Source: Flavobacterium saliperosum
GTDB taxonomy: Bacteria; Bacteroidota; Bacteroidia; Flavobacteriales; Flavobacteriaceae
NCBI RefSeq assembly: GCF_900100625.1
Contig: NZ_FMTY01000006.1
Span: forward strand, 1-64,000
Length of the DNA stretch: 64,000 nt
Reading direction: 5' to 3'
Below the pieces are notes generated by a model that saw only the letters and a program-made list of their open reading frames with translations, was not told the origin of the DNA and searched no databases. Shown here in pieces: positions 10,083 to 18,529 of this stretch. The position numbers and the translations under genes are program-made. Position 1 is the stretch's first letter; every line of letters begins with the position of its first letter.

Positions 10083-10967
10083 TTAGAAACCATAATTTAC
10101 GGCTACGCCAAAAACCTGTCGGGTCTGAAAACCGCGGAAGGCATTGTCGTCATAAATGGTTTGAAATGCGATGTTCGTGGTCAAATAGCGGTTGATTTTC
10201 ATAACCACATTCATTTGGTAGTCCAGATCCACGTTTTGCGGATCTTCCAGATAATTGGAATACAAACCAAGTATGTTTTCGATGGAAACATTCGCCATTA
10301 TTACCAGCTTATAATATCCCGACGCATGGAATCCCAATTCATAACGGGTAGTTTCTCCTTCTTTGACCCCAAAATACGCTTCGTTGGGCAAAGTAAATTC
10401 CTTGTCGACAATGGTAATTTTGGACGTTGCCGGCGCTAGGTTAAATTTCAGGTTATCGTTTTTTTTCCAGAGCATTCCGGGTCCGAACATAAGATAACCC
10501 GGAGAAAGCACGTCGGTGTATTCGGTTCGTATTTCGGTTCCGTTTGCATCTTTCCCATAAACATAACCTTGCGTAATTTGGGTTTTGAAGTTTAAAAATC
10601 CGGAATAAAACCAATATCCCGTAGCTTTTTTACCCAAAAGGGAATTCAGTTCAAAACGATCATCGGTTTTCTTTTCAAAAGGGGAATTTTTGGTTTTCAC
10701 CACACCATAGGAAGCAATAACTTTGTTGTCCCACGTCCATTCCTCTTTCTTGTAATTGAAGTCATAATTCACGCCGAGATTTCCTGAAAGATTGTTCTCC
10801 CCTCCGGAAAGCCAGTTGTTAAAATTCGATTGGTTAAAGAGCAAGGAAATGTTTCCCTTGGTGGTCCAGGTTTTGGTAGAATCCGGAATCGTTTCAGTGG
10901 GTTTTTCCTGAGCCAATGCGCTTATCATTCCGAAAACGCAGAGTATAATCAGTGTGCTTTTTTTCAT
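10083..10967 (-). CDS. DUF3078 domain outer-membrane protein
   Basis: A 294-residue protein with signal peptide MKKSTLIILCVFGMISALAQ. The body is rich in alternating aromatic/polar strands (FNNWLSGGENNLSGNLGVNYDF, then WTWDNKVIASYG, ending in FGVAVNYGF with a C-terminal Phe), as expected of an outer-membrane beta-barrel. It matches the DUF3078 family, which is nearly confined to Bacteroidota and has no established function. The start at 10967 was chosen because the upstream methionine gives a 17-residue leader before a complete signal peptide. It is the last gene downstream of the SUF cluster; a link to Fe-S assembly is not shown. Confidence 0.85.
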   Translation of the reverse strand: MKKSTLIILCVFGMISALAQEKPTETIPDSTKTWTTKGNISLLFNQSNFNNWLSGGENNLSGNLGVNYDFNYKKEEWTWDNKVIASYGVVKTKNSPFEKKTDDRFELNSLLGKKATGYWFYSGFLNFKTQITQGYVYGKDANGTEIRTEYTDVLSPGYLMFGPGMLWKKNDNLKFNLAPATSKITIVDKEFTLPNEAYFGVKEGETTRYELGFHASGYYKLVIMANVSIENILGLYSNYLEDPQNVDLDYQMNVVMKINRYLTTNIAFQTIYDDNAFRGFQTRQVFGVAVNYGF

Positions 10968-11037
10968 GACCAGAATTTTGTGTACTAACAAAGTAACAAA
11001 ATCCGTACAGAAAACCACTCAAAAGTCGTTAAAAGGT

Positions 11038-11541
11038 TTATTTTTTCTTATAAAGTGGCACTGCGGAACACGCTTCGCCAAACATAATGCTTTTGGCAAA
11101 CGGCACCAGTTTTTGGGTCGCCAATACATACACTTCCTGAGGAACGGGTTTGTTGGAACACCCTTTTAAGATAATCGGTTTATCCTGAAATGAGCTGTAA
11201 TCCAATGTTTCCAGAGTTTGCTGATAGACTGACAACAAGACGTCTTTCTTCGTTCCGTTCACCACTTTTAGGGCAAAAGGTTCCAAATACACCGAAACCA
11301 AAGCATATGCCCAAGCAGGTAAAATAGCCTCTTCCGAACAAAACAAGGCCACATAAACATCTTTGTAGTGTGACCAATCGTGTTGTTTCAGATGGTCGCG
11401 AAATTCAGTTTCCTTCAGGATAAATCCGCCGAAAAGCCATTGCGAAATATCCAATTCCACAATTTTCTCTTTCGGAAAATAATCTTCCAGATCAAAAACC
11501 TGCAAGACGCTGTTCGCTACTCTGTTTACAATTTCGTCCAT
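11038..11541 (-). CDS. DUF2480 family protein
   Basis: A 167-residue cytosolic protein without signal peptide or membrane segment. It matches DUF2480, a Bacteroidota family of unknown function that often sits with sufE/sufT-type genes. Four cysteines are visible, including CSEEAIL near residue 68, a GCSNKP near 128 and GEACSAVP near 155; whether they bind metal is unknown. It lies 88 bp after the sufT-like gene, in the same direction, with a degenerate repeat between them. Confidence 0.8.
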   Translation of the reverse strand: MDEIVNRVANSVLQVFDLEDYFPKEKIVELDISQWLFGGFILKETEFRDHLKQHDWSHYKDVYVALFCSEEAILPAWAYALVSVYLEPFALKVVNGTKKDVLLSVYQQTLETLDYSSFQDKPIILKGCSNKPVPQEVYVLATQKLVPFAKSIMFGEACSAVPLYKKK

Positions 11542-11544
11542 TCA

Positions 11545-11625
11545 TCAGTGATTAGTAGTTAGTGGTCAGTATTCAGTGATCAGCTCCGTAATGAAAACTG
11601 CTGACTGAATACCGAACACCGCCTA
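11545..11625. repeat. Short degenerate intergenic repeat (cagt/tcagt type)
   Basis: The gap holds many overlapping variants of 'agtgattagt', 'agtggtcagt', 'attcagtgatcag' and 'ctgactgaatacc'. The pattern resembles the short dispersed intergenic repeats common in Flavobacterium genomes. It is not coding and not a clear terminator. Confidence 0.4.
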
Positions 11626-11629
11626 CTTA

Positions 11630-11953
11630 TTAAAGCATTCCTAATTCCAATTTGGCTTCTTCACTCATCAAATCCTTGCTCCAGGGCGGATCGAAAGTGA
11701 TTTCCACTTCGCAGGATTTTACCAGATCGATGGATTTGATTTTTTCCTCGACTTCCATCGGCAGGGTTTCAGCCACCGGACAATTGGGTGAAGTTAAGGT
11801 CATCAGGATTTTCACCTCATTGTCCTCATTAATCATCACATCATAAATCAAACCCAATTCGTAAATATCAACAGGAATTTCCGGATCGTAAATACCTTTC
11901 AACACTTTTACAACGTCTTCTCCTAAATTGATCGTATCGTTAAATTCTTCCAT
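11630..11953 (-). CDS. SufT-like Fe-S assembly protein (MIP18/DUF59 family)
   Basis: A 107-residue protein of the MIP18/DUF59 family, involved in Fe-S cluster maturation. Visible family marks: LKGIYDPEIPVDIYELGLIYDV (N-terminal third; D-P-E motif), MTLTSPNCPVAETLP with the conserved Cys near residue 58, and TFDPPWSKDLMSEEAK near the C-terminus. It lies 43 bp after sufE on the same strand, within the SUF locus, which supports the assignment. The gene is shorter than sufT proper and corresponds to the single-domain form found in Bacteroidota. Confidence 0.9.
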   Translation of the reverse strand: MEEFNDTINLGEDVVKVLKGIYDPEIPVDIYELGLIYDVMINEDNEVKILMTLTSPNCPVAETLPMEVEEKIKSIDLVKSCEVEITFDPPWSKDLMSEEAKLELGML

Positions 11954-11960
11954 TTTTTAT

Positions 11961-11988
11961 GTCATTGCGAGTTTGCGAAGCAATCTCT
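11961..11988. repeat. Short palindromic intergenic element (cattgcgag...aagcaatct)
   Basis: 'cattgcgag' and 'gaagcaatct' form an imperfect inverted repeat between sufE and the sufT-like gene. Sequences of this form are dispersed intergenic repeats in several bacterial groups; here only one copy is in the window. Confidence 0.4.
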
Positions 11989-11996
11989 GTTTTTAA

Positions 11997-12416
11997 TTAT
12001 CCCTTAGCCTGAAAAGCCAAAGCGTACATTTTAATTCCTTTAATCATCGACACCAGTCCGTTGGCTCGGGTGGGCGATAAATGTTCTTTTAATCCGATGG
12101 CGTCGATGAAATCTGTATTGGCCTCCAGAATCGCTTTCGGGGACTGGTTGGAAAACGCGCGCACCAGAATCGCAATAATCCCTTTGGTTAAAATCGCATC
12201 ACTGTCGGCCGTAAAAACCACGTTTCCGTCATGCTGTTCGGCGTGTACCCATACTTTTGACTGACAACCTTTAATAATGTTGTCGTCGGTTTTGTACTTT
12301 TCGTCAATCAACGGGAGGCTTTTGCCCAATTCGATGATGTATTCGTAGCGTTGCATCCAATCGTCAAACATCGAAAACTCATCTACAATCTCATCCTGTA
12401 TCTCTTTAATGCTCAT
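11997..12416 (-). CDS. sufE: Cysteine desulfuration protein SufE
   Basis: SufE accepts persulfide sulfur from SufS and passes it to the SufBCD scaffold. The 139-residue protein carries the acceptor Cys51 in the motif IIKGCQSKVWV, at the family position, and the C-terminal LSPTRANGLVSMIKGIK. It begins 3 bp after the stop of the upstream lipoprotein gene, so the two are probably translated from one message with sufS. Confidence 0.95.
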   Translation of the reverse strand: MSIKEIQDEIVDEFSMFDDWMQRYEYIIELGKSLPLIDEKYKTDDNIIKGCQSKVWVHAEQHDGNVVFTADSDAILTKGIIAILVRAFSNQSPKAILEANTDFIDAIGLKEHLSPTRANGLVSMIKGIKMYALAFQAKG

Positions 12417-12419
12417 TTT

Positions 12420-12890
12420 TTATTCCTGTTTATCGGCAATCGCGATAAGTTTATTTACAATTTTTTCAATTTCGGCCGGAGGATTCCCCGCATCGAAGGA
12501 ACTCGATTCAAAGGTGATTTCCTTGGTTATCACTCTGAAACTTCCAATCGGTGCCCCATCGTAAAAACGCTTTTCGGAAGGTGCTTTCAAAGTGGCCAGA
12601 CCTTCTTTGTTTACCGCTTTATATAAGGAAAGCAGTTCGTTCCAGTCGGCATCAGAAATTTTGGTTTCCGTTGGTTTTCCGTCACGCTCTTTAACAACCG
12701 CAATCGTTTGGTTGGCGGCCGTAATTTTATTATAAAACCCACGTGTATTAGCTTCGTATTCCAAAACGGGTGTCAATTCCTGATTCATAGTGTTTTCAGA
12801 CGTTAAACTGTTTTTTTCGGCTGCTGTCTTTTGACAATTGCAACTCGCAAAAGTGATTGTCATTGCCGCTAAAAGAGTAATTGCTTTCAT
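12420..12890 (-). CDS. Hypothetical lipoprotein between sufS and sufE
   Basis: A 156-residue protein with a lipoprotein signal (MKAITLLAAMTITFASC, lipobox FASC, Cys17) followed by a second Cys at 19. The mature part is polar with no membrane segment; it contains 'GLATLKAPSEKRFYDGAP' and 'ITFESSSFDAGNPP'. I do not recognise the family with certainty; the pattern resembles small Bacteroidota envelope proteins. It sits 12 bp after sufS and 3 bp before sufE, so it is co-transcribed with cytosolic Fe-S assembly genes although it should be exported. Its role is unknown. Confidence 0.75.
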   Translation of the reverse strand: MKAITLLAAMTITFASCNCQKTAAEKNSLTSENTMNQELTPVLEYEANTRGFYNKITAANQTIAVVKERDGKPTETKISDADWNELLSLYKAVNKEGLATLKAPSEKRFYDGAPIGSFRVITKEITFESSSFDAGNPPAEIEKIVNKLIAIADKQE

Positions 12891-12902
12891 AGTGTTTGTT
12901 TT

Positions 12903-14117
12903 TTAGGATAACATCAGCTGTGCTTTTTTTACCGCTTCCACAAAGATATCAATTTCTTCTTTGGTATTGTAGAACGCGAAAGAGGCACGTATCGTACCCG
13001 GAATATTGAAATAATTCATAATCGGCTGGGCACAATGATGACCGGTGCGCACCGCTACTCCTAACTTATCGATAATTGTGCCAATGTCGTACGGATGAAT
13101 CCCTTCGATGTTGAACGAAATCACCGAAGCCTTGTTTTCACCAGTCCCGTAGATTGTAATCCCTTCGATTTCCAACAAACGCTTTGTACCGTAATCCAGC
13201 AACTCCTGTTCGTATTTAGCGATGTTGTCGAAACCAATTTCGTTTAGGTAATCAATTGCGGTCCCTAAAACAATTCCGCCGGCGATGTTAGGCGTTCCCG
13301 CTTCGAACTTATGCGGCAAATCGGCATAGGTGGTTTTCTCAAACGTAACTTCCTTAATCATTTCACCACCGCCCATATAGGGTGGCAGTTGGTTCAGCCA
13401 GCTTTCTTTCCCGTACAAAATCCCAACGCCGGTGGGTCCGCAGACTTTGTGGCCTGAAAACACATAAAAATCGCAATCCAGGTCCTGCACATCCGGACGT
13501 AAATGCGGGGTTGCCTGCGCGCCGTCGATTAAAACCGCTGCACCCACTTTGTGTGCTTTTGCAATAATATACTTAACCGGGTTTACCGTTCCCAACGCAT
13601 TGGAAATATGGTTTACCGCCACTATTTTTGTTTTATCGGACAATAATCTCTCGTATTCGGAAAGGATCAGTTCTCCTTTGTCGTTCATTGGGATAACCAC
13701 CAATTTCGCTCCGGTTTTCTCACACAAAAACTGCCACGGTACAATATTGCTATGGTGTTCCAATGCCGAAACCATGACCTCATCTCCTGATTTTACAATT
13801 GCCGCAAAACCATTCGCCACCAGATTAATCCCTTGGGTGGTGCCTGAAGTGAAAATAATTTCATGAGGGTATTTCGCATTCAAATGCGTCTGGATGGTAT
13901 TTCTGGACACTTCATACGCGTCTGTAGCCAACTGACTCAGCGTGTGGACACCACGGTGAATATTCGCATTGATTTCGCTGTAATATTTGGAAATCGCATC
14001 GATAACCACCTGTGGTTTTTGGGCAGTAGCACCGTTGTCGAAATACACTAACGGTTTGCCGTTTACGGTTTGGGACAATATTGGAAATTGTGCTCTTACT
14101 TTCTGAACATCAAACAT
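12903..14117 (-). CDS. sufS: Cysteine desulfurase SufS
   Basis: PLP enzyme that removes sulfur from cysteine as a persulfide for Fe-S cluster assembly. The 404-residue protein has the PLP lysine K224 in FSGHKVCGPTGVG, the ALEHHSNIVPW motif (118-128), and the active-site Cys362 in RTGHHCAQP, which identifies the group II (SufS/CsdA) type. It heads a small operon with the lipoprotein gene and sufE. It is separated from sufBCD by a terminator and two membrane-protein genes and has its own -7 box. Confidence 0.97.
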   Translation of the reverse strand: MFDVQKVRAQFPILSQTVNGKPLVYFDNGATAQKPQVVIDAISKYYSEINANIHRGVHTLSQLATDAYEVSRNTIQTHLNAKYPHEIIFTSGTTQGINLVANGFAAIVKSGDEVMVSALEHHSNIVPWQFLCEKTGAKLVVIPMNDKGELILSEYERLLSDKTKIVAVNHISNALGTVNPVKYIIAKAHKVGAAVLIDGAQATPHLRPDVQDLDCDFYVFSGHKVCGPTGVGILYGKESWLNQLPPYMGGGEMIKEVTFEKTTYADLPHKFEAGTPNIAGGIVLGTAIDYLNEIGFDNIAKYEQELLDYGTKRLLEIEGITIYGTGENKASVISFNIEGIHPYDIGTIIDKLGVAVRTGHHCAQPIMNYFNIPGTIRASFAFYNTKEEIDIFVEAVKKAQLMLS

Positions 14118-14136
14118 AACACCTTGTAATTTGTCG

Positions 14137-14144
14137 CAAATTTA
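14137..14144 (-). promoter_or_regulatory. -7 promoter element of sufS
   Basis: Minus-strand TAAATTTG (plus strand caaattta) matches TAnnTTTG, 20 nt before the sufS ATG. No clear TTG at -33. Confidence 0.45.
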
Positions 14145-14186
14145 CGGCTTGTTTATTTAAAATTGATATAAATAAATGATAAAATA

Positions 14187-15344
14187 TCAGAAAGTCTCGC
14201 CGGCACCACCACCACTGAAACCACCACCGCCAAAAGGCATCTTATTTTCGGGGGCCATCGGTTTCACATCGGCTTGTGTGCTTAAAATAAGTGCCTGTGC
14301 GTTTACTAACAGATTACTGTCGGAACTGCGGTCCGGTTGGAAAGTCACACCGGTTTCCTTATGCTTCAGTACTCTTATAGCCGCAAAAACAACCGAGAAC
14401 AATACCAATCCACCCAAAAGCAAGGCGATTTCCAGCGGCAGCAATTGGTGGTAATACCGAATGGTGAAAAAAGAATACCCTAAGGTTAAGATGCCCACAA
14501 TCAGCATCATGCGGTCTTTGGTATACACGGAATACCAAATGAAAAACAGCGGAATGAGGAACGTGAATCCGTAAAATAAAAAAGCCAGTGGAATATCGCC
14601 TCCTTCTGCCACGGTAATGCCCATCAGACTTTGTGACAATTCGCGTACGACCATATAATTCAGGGAAAAATAACCCAACACCAAACTGAAGACTTTCGTC
14701 ACGCGGAGCGCATTACCATACAGATTGTATTTCGGATTCGAATGCAGTTTCCTGTAAACAACATAAATACCAATCGCCAAAAGGAAACCTACGAAAGGCA
14801 GAAACATCGTATCCATCAGATGTTGTTCCGTAATCAAATCGAACAGTAATCCCACCAATCCGATACAGCTTATCAGCGCCGAAAGCGTATGGACGTAACG
14901 GATACAACACACTAAGCCGACTACCATCATCATTATAAAAACCGGCAGCGAATCTTCCAGGCTAAGGCCGACAGCACCATAAAAAGCGCCTTGCATCGAC
15001 AAAATAAACGCATCGTCCAGTCCGTGTTTGTGGTAGTTTTTGGCCGCTAATAATTCTGTTCCTATTAATCCGATAAGGGCATAAAAATATACCATCGCTT
15101 TGTAGTTGTTGTCCATCAATGGTGCAAATAACAGCATGATTGAACCCATTACGGAAGAAAACAGAAAACACCCCAGCAGAAAAAACCCGATGCGTACCAA
15201 GAGGTTTCCGTTCGATTGCAATAAGGGAAGTTGCGTGGCGATTTCGGCCAACTGCGCTTTGGAAATGAACTTCATTTTGTACAGTTCTTTGGCTTCTGAA
15301 ACCAATAAACCGTTTTCTAATTTCTCTTTATTGTAAGCGAGCAT
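14187..15344 (-). CDS. Multi-pass membrane protein with Gly-rich C-terminal tail
   Basis: A 385-residue protein with a short cytosolic N-terminal helix region (about 1-50) and some nine or ten hydrophobic segments, starting at LLVRIGFFLLGCFLFSSVMG and including ALIGLIGTELLAA, FIMMMVVGLVCCIRYV and LLLGGLVLFSVVFAAI. It ends in the glycine-rich tail FGGGGFSGGGAGETF, similar in style to tails seen in DUF2207 and TPM-domain membrane proteins. Function unknown. Its start overlaps the end of the upstream gene (15328-15344), so the two are translationally coupled and probably act as a pair; both look like DUF2157-related membrane proteins. Confidence 0.75.
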   Translation of the reverse strand: MLAYNKEKLENGLLVSEAKELYKMKFISKAQLAEIATQLPLLQSNGNLLVRIGFFLLGCFLFSSVMGSIMLLFAPLMDNNYKAMVYFYALIGLIGTELLAAKNYHKHGLDDAFILSMQGAFYGAVGLSLEDSLPVFIMMMVVGLVCCIRYVHTLSALISCIGLVGLLFDLITEQHLMDTMFLPFVGFLLAIGIYVVYRKLHSNPKYNLYGNALRVTKVFSLVLGYFSLNYMVVRELSQSLMGITVAEGGDIPLAFLFYGFTFLIPLFFIWYSVYTKDRMMLIVGILTLGYSFFTIRYYHQLLPLEIALLLGGLVLFSVVFAAIRVLKHKETGVTFQPDRSSDSNLLVNAQALILSTQADVKPMAPENKMPFGGGGFSGGGAGETF

Positions 15345-16323
15345 TTTTTTCTTTATTAAAATTGCGTACTAATCTGATGAACAACACGATAGAACCGATA
15401 ACATAAATTGGGGACACCATGATAATCAATTCGATTATCGAAGACGTATCGACAAAACTGATGAATTTAAACAACAGGATATTCACGCCAATGTACCCGT
15501 AAATGAACGAAAACACAAAGAAAGAAGTCGCGCTGAACTGATAACTGATCCGGTAAAAGTAATAAACGGCGCCTAGTAGAAGCGGTACAAAAAACAGCCA
15601 ATGCTCCTCCAACAAACCTGCAATAATACTGATTCCGAGTAAATGCTGCGCAAAAGTGTAATAGACGAAATGAAAATGTTTTTTCAGATTATTATGTAGG
15701 GAATAAACCGTCCAAAGAATCAACAAAATACCCAATGCCAAACCGTAATAACTTAGCGTTGGATTGGAATAGATGTCGTTTTCAAAAACGGTTTTCGGTG
15801 TAAGGGTGATGCCGACGAAAGCAGCCAAAGCCGTAATGGCCATGGAAAGCACCATCCGGCTGTCGAAATAATAGGCAATCCCGAAACAAATTACTGCGGA
15901 GAAAAGCGAAACCAAACTGAAATCACTTCCGAAAATGCCGTACTGAAACTGAAGATAACCTATGAAAATACAGCTCAGGATGCTTCCGGTCAAAACCACA
16001 TAATCGTAAATCGGATTTTCGAAAAGCACTTCCTCTTTGGAAAATCCTTTCGCCTTTTTAAAACTGAAGTAAAAACAAACCGCTATCAGTACAAAATTCA
16101 CCGCCAGAATAGCCATGTGCCCGATGCTGTCGATATTTTTGTAGATTAATGTGCCAACGCCGCCGGTAAACAATAAGACCGACAAATACAACAGGAAAAG
16201 CAGTTCAGTATGCAGCGAAAAAATCCCCAACTGAGTATAATTTTTTATTTCCGTGTGCTGTTCTTCTGTAACAAAACCCTGTTGCACAAGTTTTTCGATA
16301 GCCTGTTCTGACTGTTTTTCCAT
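15328..16323 (-). CDS. DUF2157-like multi-pass membrane protein
   Basis: A 331-residue protein beginning with a soluble helical segment EKLVQQGFVTEEQHTEIKNY, typical of DUF2157, then about ten transmembrane segments (for example LLFLLYLSVLLFTGGVGTLIY and ELIIMVSPIYVIGSIVLFI) and a basic C-terminus. Start at 16323 (MEKQ) is preferred to 16347 because the promoter -7 box lies at 16345-16352. It overlaps the next gene by 17 bp. The partner gene has similar topology. The role of the pair is not known, and its position between sufD and sufS may be coincidental. Confidence 0.75.
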   Translation of the reverse strand: MEKQSEQAIEKLVQQGFVTEEQHTEIKNYTQLGIFSLHTELLFLLYLSVLLFTGGVGTLIYKNIDSIGHMAILAVNFVLIAVCFYFSFKKAKGFSKEEVLFENPIYDYVVLTGSILSCIFIGYLQFQYGIFGSDFSLVSLFSAVICFGIAYYFDSRMVLSMAITALAAFVGITLTPKTVFENDIYSNPTLSYYGLALGILLILWTVYSLHNNLKKHFHFVYYTFAQHLLGISIIAGLLEEHWLFFVPLLLGAVYYFYRISYQFSATSFFVFSFIYGYIGVNILLFKFISFVDTSSIIELIIMVSPIYVIGSIVLFIRLVRNFNKEKNARLQ

Positions 16324-16344
16324 CGTTTTAAATTTGATCCGTAT

Positions 16345-16352
16345 CAAATATA
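16345..16352 (-). promoter_or_regulatory. -7 promoter element for the membrane-protein pair
   Basis: Minus-strand TATATTTG (plus strand caaatata) matches TAnnTTTG, 22 nt before the ATG at 16323, and follows the sufD terminator, so the pair is a separate transcription unit. Confidence 0.5.
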
Positions 16353-16380
16353 CGATAAAGTCTTACAAGTTTTACGGCAT

Positions 16381-16410
16381 AAAAAAACCGTCATAAAGAC
16401 GGTCTTTTAT
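16381..16410 (-). terminator. Terminator after sufD
   Basis: ACCGTC and GACGGT (16387-16403) form a hairpin; on the minus strand it is followed by a run of seven T. It closes the sufBCD unit. Confidence 0.8.
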
Positions 16411-16426
16411 TTATTATTGTTGCTGA

Positions 16427-17743
16427 TTACAAATCAAACCCCATGTTCACACCTAATTTGTCGGCGATAATACGGGCGATTTTAGCTTTCAGTTCCGGTA
16501 TTTTGACACTTGACGTTACTTCACTGGTAAACGCATACATCAGCAATGCTTTGGCTTCTTTTTTCGGAATACCGCGCTGTTGCATGTAGAACATGGCGTT
16601 GTCGTCCAACTGCCCGATAGTACATCCGTGGGAGCACTTTACGTCATCGGCAAAAATCTCCAGTTGCGGTTTTGCGTTGATGGTGGCTTTATCGCTCAAT
16701 AAAATATTGTTGTTCTGTTGGAACGCATCGGTTTTCTGGGCTTCTTTTTCCACGAAAATTTTTCCGTTGAAAACCCCGGTCGATTGTCCGTCCAGAATCG
16801 TTTTATAGTTTTGGTGGCTCTCACAGTTCGGCGTAGCGTGCTGCACCAAGGTGTAATGGTCTACGTGCTGTTTGTCGCCGATAATCGTAATTCCTTTTAA
16901 CGTCGAATCAATACGTTCGCCCTGATGATAGAAATTCAGGTTGTTTCTCGTGATGTTTCCGCCAAAAGAAAACGTATGCACCGAAACACGACTTTCCTGT
17001 TTTTGGGCAATATAGGTATTGTCAATCAGGTTCGCGGTTTGCACGTCGTTTTGTACTTTGTAGTAATCCACAATCGCTCGTTTTTGGGCAAAAATTTCGG
17101 TCACCGAATTGGTCAGTACCGGATTTTCGTTCAGACTCTGATGACGCTCCACGATTTGCACGTGTGCGTTTTCACCCACGATAATCAGATTTCGCGGTTG
17201 CACCATTAATGCCGCTTCGTTTCCTGTGGAGAAATAGATGATTTCTATCGGTTTTTCCACCACCGTACTTTTCGGGATATTGATGTAGGCGCCTTCCAAA
17301 GCAAAGGCGGTATTCAACGTCGTTAAGCTTTCTTCTTTACTGGCAATCTGATTGAAATACATGTCAATCACCATTTTGTATTTGGGTTTGGTCAGGGCTG
17401 AAGCCATCAGACAAACATCCAGTCCGTCGTGTGTCGTGGAAGACAGAAACGAACTGAAAACCCCGTCAATAAAGACCACTTTATAGGTGTCGATTTCGTG
17501 TAAAAAGTATTTTTTTACGTCTTTGAATTCGATGGAATTCTCTTTTTTCGGAAATACGCTGAAATCGTTTTTCAGCACCGCATTTAGGGAAGTGTATTTC
17601 CAGGCTTCCTCTTTTTTGGTTGGGAATCCTTTGTTTTCGAAGTTCTTAATCGCCTGACTTCGCACCTCATGAAGTTCAGAATGAGAATCAATCTTTTCTT
17701 CAAAAGCCATGAAAGAAGCAATCATTTTATCTTTCAATTCCAT
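16427..17743 (-). CDS. sufD: Fe-S cluster assembly protein SufD
   Basis: SufD partners SufB and SufC in the SufBC2D scaffold that builds Fe-S clusters. The 438-residue protein has the N-terminal helical part with KKEEAWKYTSL, a central beta-helix, and the C-terminal SufBD signature KCSHGCTIGQLDDNAMFYMQQRG. The start at 17743 (MELKDK) is chosen because it follows the sufC stop by one base and homologues start there; the longer frame from 17812 would overlap sufC. Co-transcribed with sufB and sufC. Confidence 0.95.
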   Translation of the reverse strand: MELKDKMIASFMAFEEKIDSHSELHEVRSQAIKNFENKGFPTKKEEAWKYTSLNAVLKNDFSVFPKKENSIEFKDVKKYFLHEIDTYKVVFIDGVFSSFLSSTTHDGLDVCLMASALTKPKYKMVIDMYFNQIASKEESLTTLNTAFALEGAYINIPKSTVVEKPIEIIYFSTGNEAALMVQPRNLIIVGENAHVQIVERHQSLNENPVLTNSVTEIFAQKRAIVDYYKVQNDVQTANLIDNTYIAQKQESRVSVHTFSFGGNITRNNLNFYHQGERIDSTLKGITIIGDKQHVDHYTLVQHATPNCESHQNYKTILDGQSTGVFNGKIFVEKEAQKTDAFQQNNNILLSDKATINAKPQLEIFADDVKCSHGCTIGQLDDNAMFYMQQRGIPKKEAKALLMYAFTSEVTSSVKIPELKAKIARIIADKLGVNMGFDL

Positions 17744-17744
17744 A

Positions 17745-18497
17745 CTATGCTTCTTGTTCTTGTTTAATCCAGTCGTATCCTTTTTCTTCCAGTTCCAATG
17801 CCAAATCGGCACCCCCGGTTTTCACGATTTTACCGTCCATCAAAACGTGAACGAAATCAGGAATGATATAATCCAGCAAACGTTGGTAGTGTGTGATTAC
17901 CAATACCGCGTTGTTTTCGTTTTTCAGTTTGTTCACCCCGTTGGCTACAATACGCAACGCATCGATATCCAAACCGGAATCCGTTTCGTCCAGAATGGCG
18001 ATTTTTGGCTCCAGCATGGCCATTTGGAAGATTTCGTTACGTTTCTTTTCCCCACCCGAAAAACCTTCGTTTAACGAACGGGATAAGAATTTACGGTCCA
18101 TTTCCAGTAATTCCGATTTTTCGCGAATCATTTTCAGCATTTCATTGGCCGGCATTTCTGTCTGACCGTTGGCTTTGCGTTTTTCGTTGATGGCCGTTTT
18201 GATGAAATTCGTTACTGAAACCCCCGGAATTTCCACCGGATATTGGAACGATAAGAATACGCCTTTGTGGGCTCTTTCTTCCGGCGCTAATTCCGATAAA
18301 TCTTCCCCGTCCAAAAGGATTTCTCCTTCTGACACTTCGTAGGTTTCGTTTCCGGCAATAATGGAAGAAAGGGTGCTTTTTCCGGCACCGTTGGGTCCCA
18401 TGATGGCATGTACTTCGCCGGCTTTGATTTCAAGGTTAATCCCTTTTAATATTTCTTTGTCTTCTACTGAAGCATGTAAATTCTTTATGGTTAACAT
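17745..18497 (-). CDS. sufC: Fe-S cluster assembly ATPase SufC
   Basis: ABC-type ATPase of the SufBCD scaffold. The 250-residue protein has Walker [10 protein letters not shown] (34-42), the Suf-specific signature FSGGEKKR (146-153), Walker B with the D-E pair [10 protein letters not shown] (168-177), and the switch His in VITHYQRLL. Length is typical. It lies between sufB (32 bp) and sufD (1 bp) in one operon. Confidence 0.97.
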   Translation of the reverse strand: MLTIKNLHASVEDKEILKGINLEIKAGEVHAIMGPNGAGKSTLSSIIAGNETYEVSEGEILLDGEDLSELAPEERAHKGVFLSFQYPVEIPGVSVTNFIKTAINEKRKANGQTEMPANEMLKMIREKSELLEMDRKFLSRSLNEGFSGGEKKRNEIFQMAMLEPKIAILDETDSGLDIDALRIVANGVNKLKNENNAVLVITHYQRLLDYIIPDFVHVLMDGKIVKTGGADLALELEEKGYDWIKQEQEA

Positions 18498-18529
18498 TTT
18501 ATATGTTGCTTTTTTAATTTGTATTATGA

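Noticed and set aside
9873..10439. 188-codon plus-strand frame over the end of hflX and the DUF3078 gene
   Set aside because: It overlaps two recognisable genes and runs through their shared terminator.
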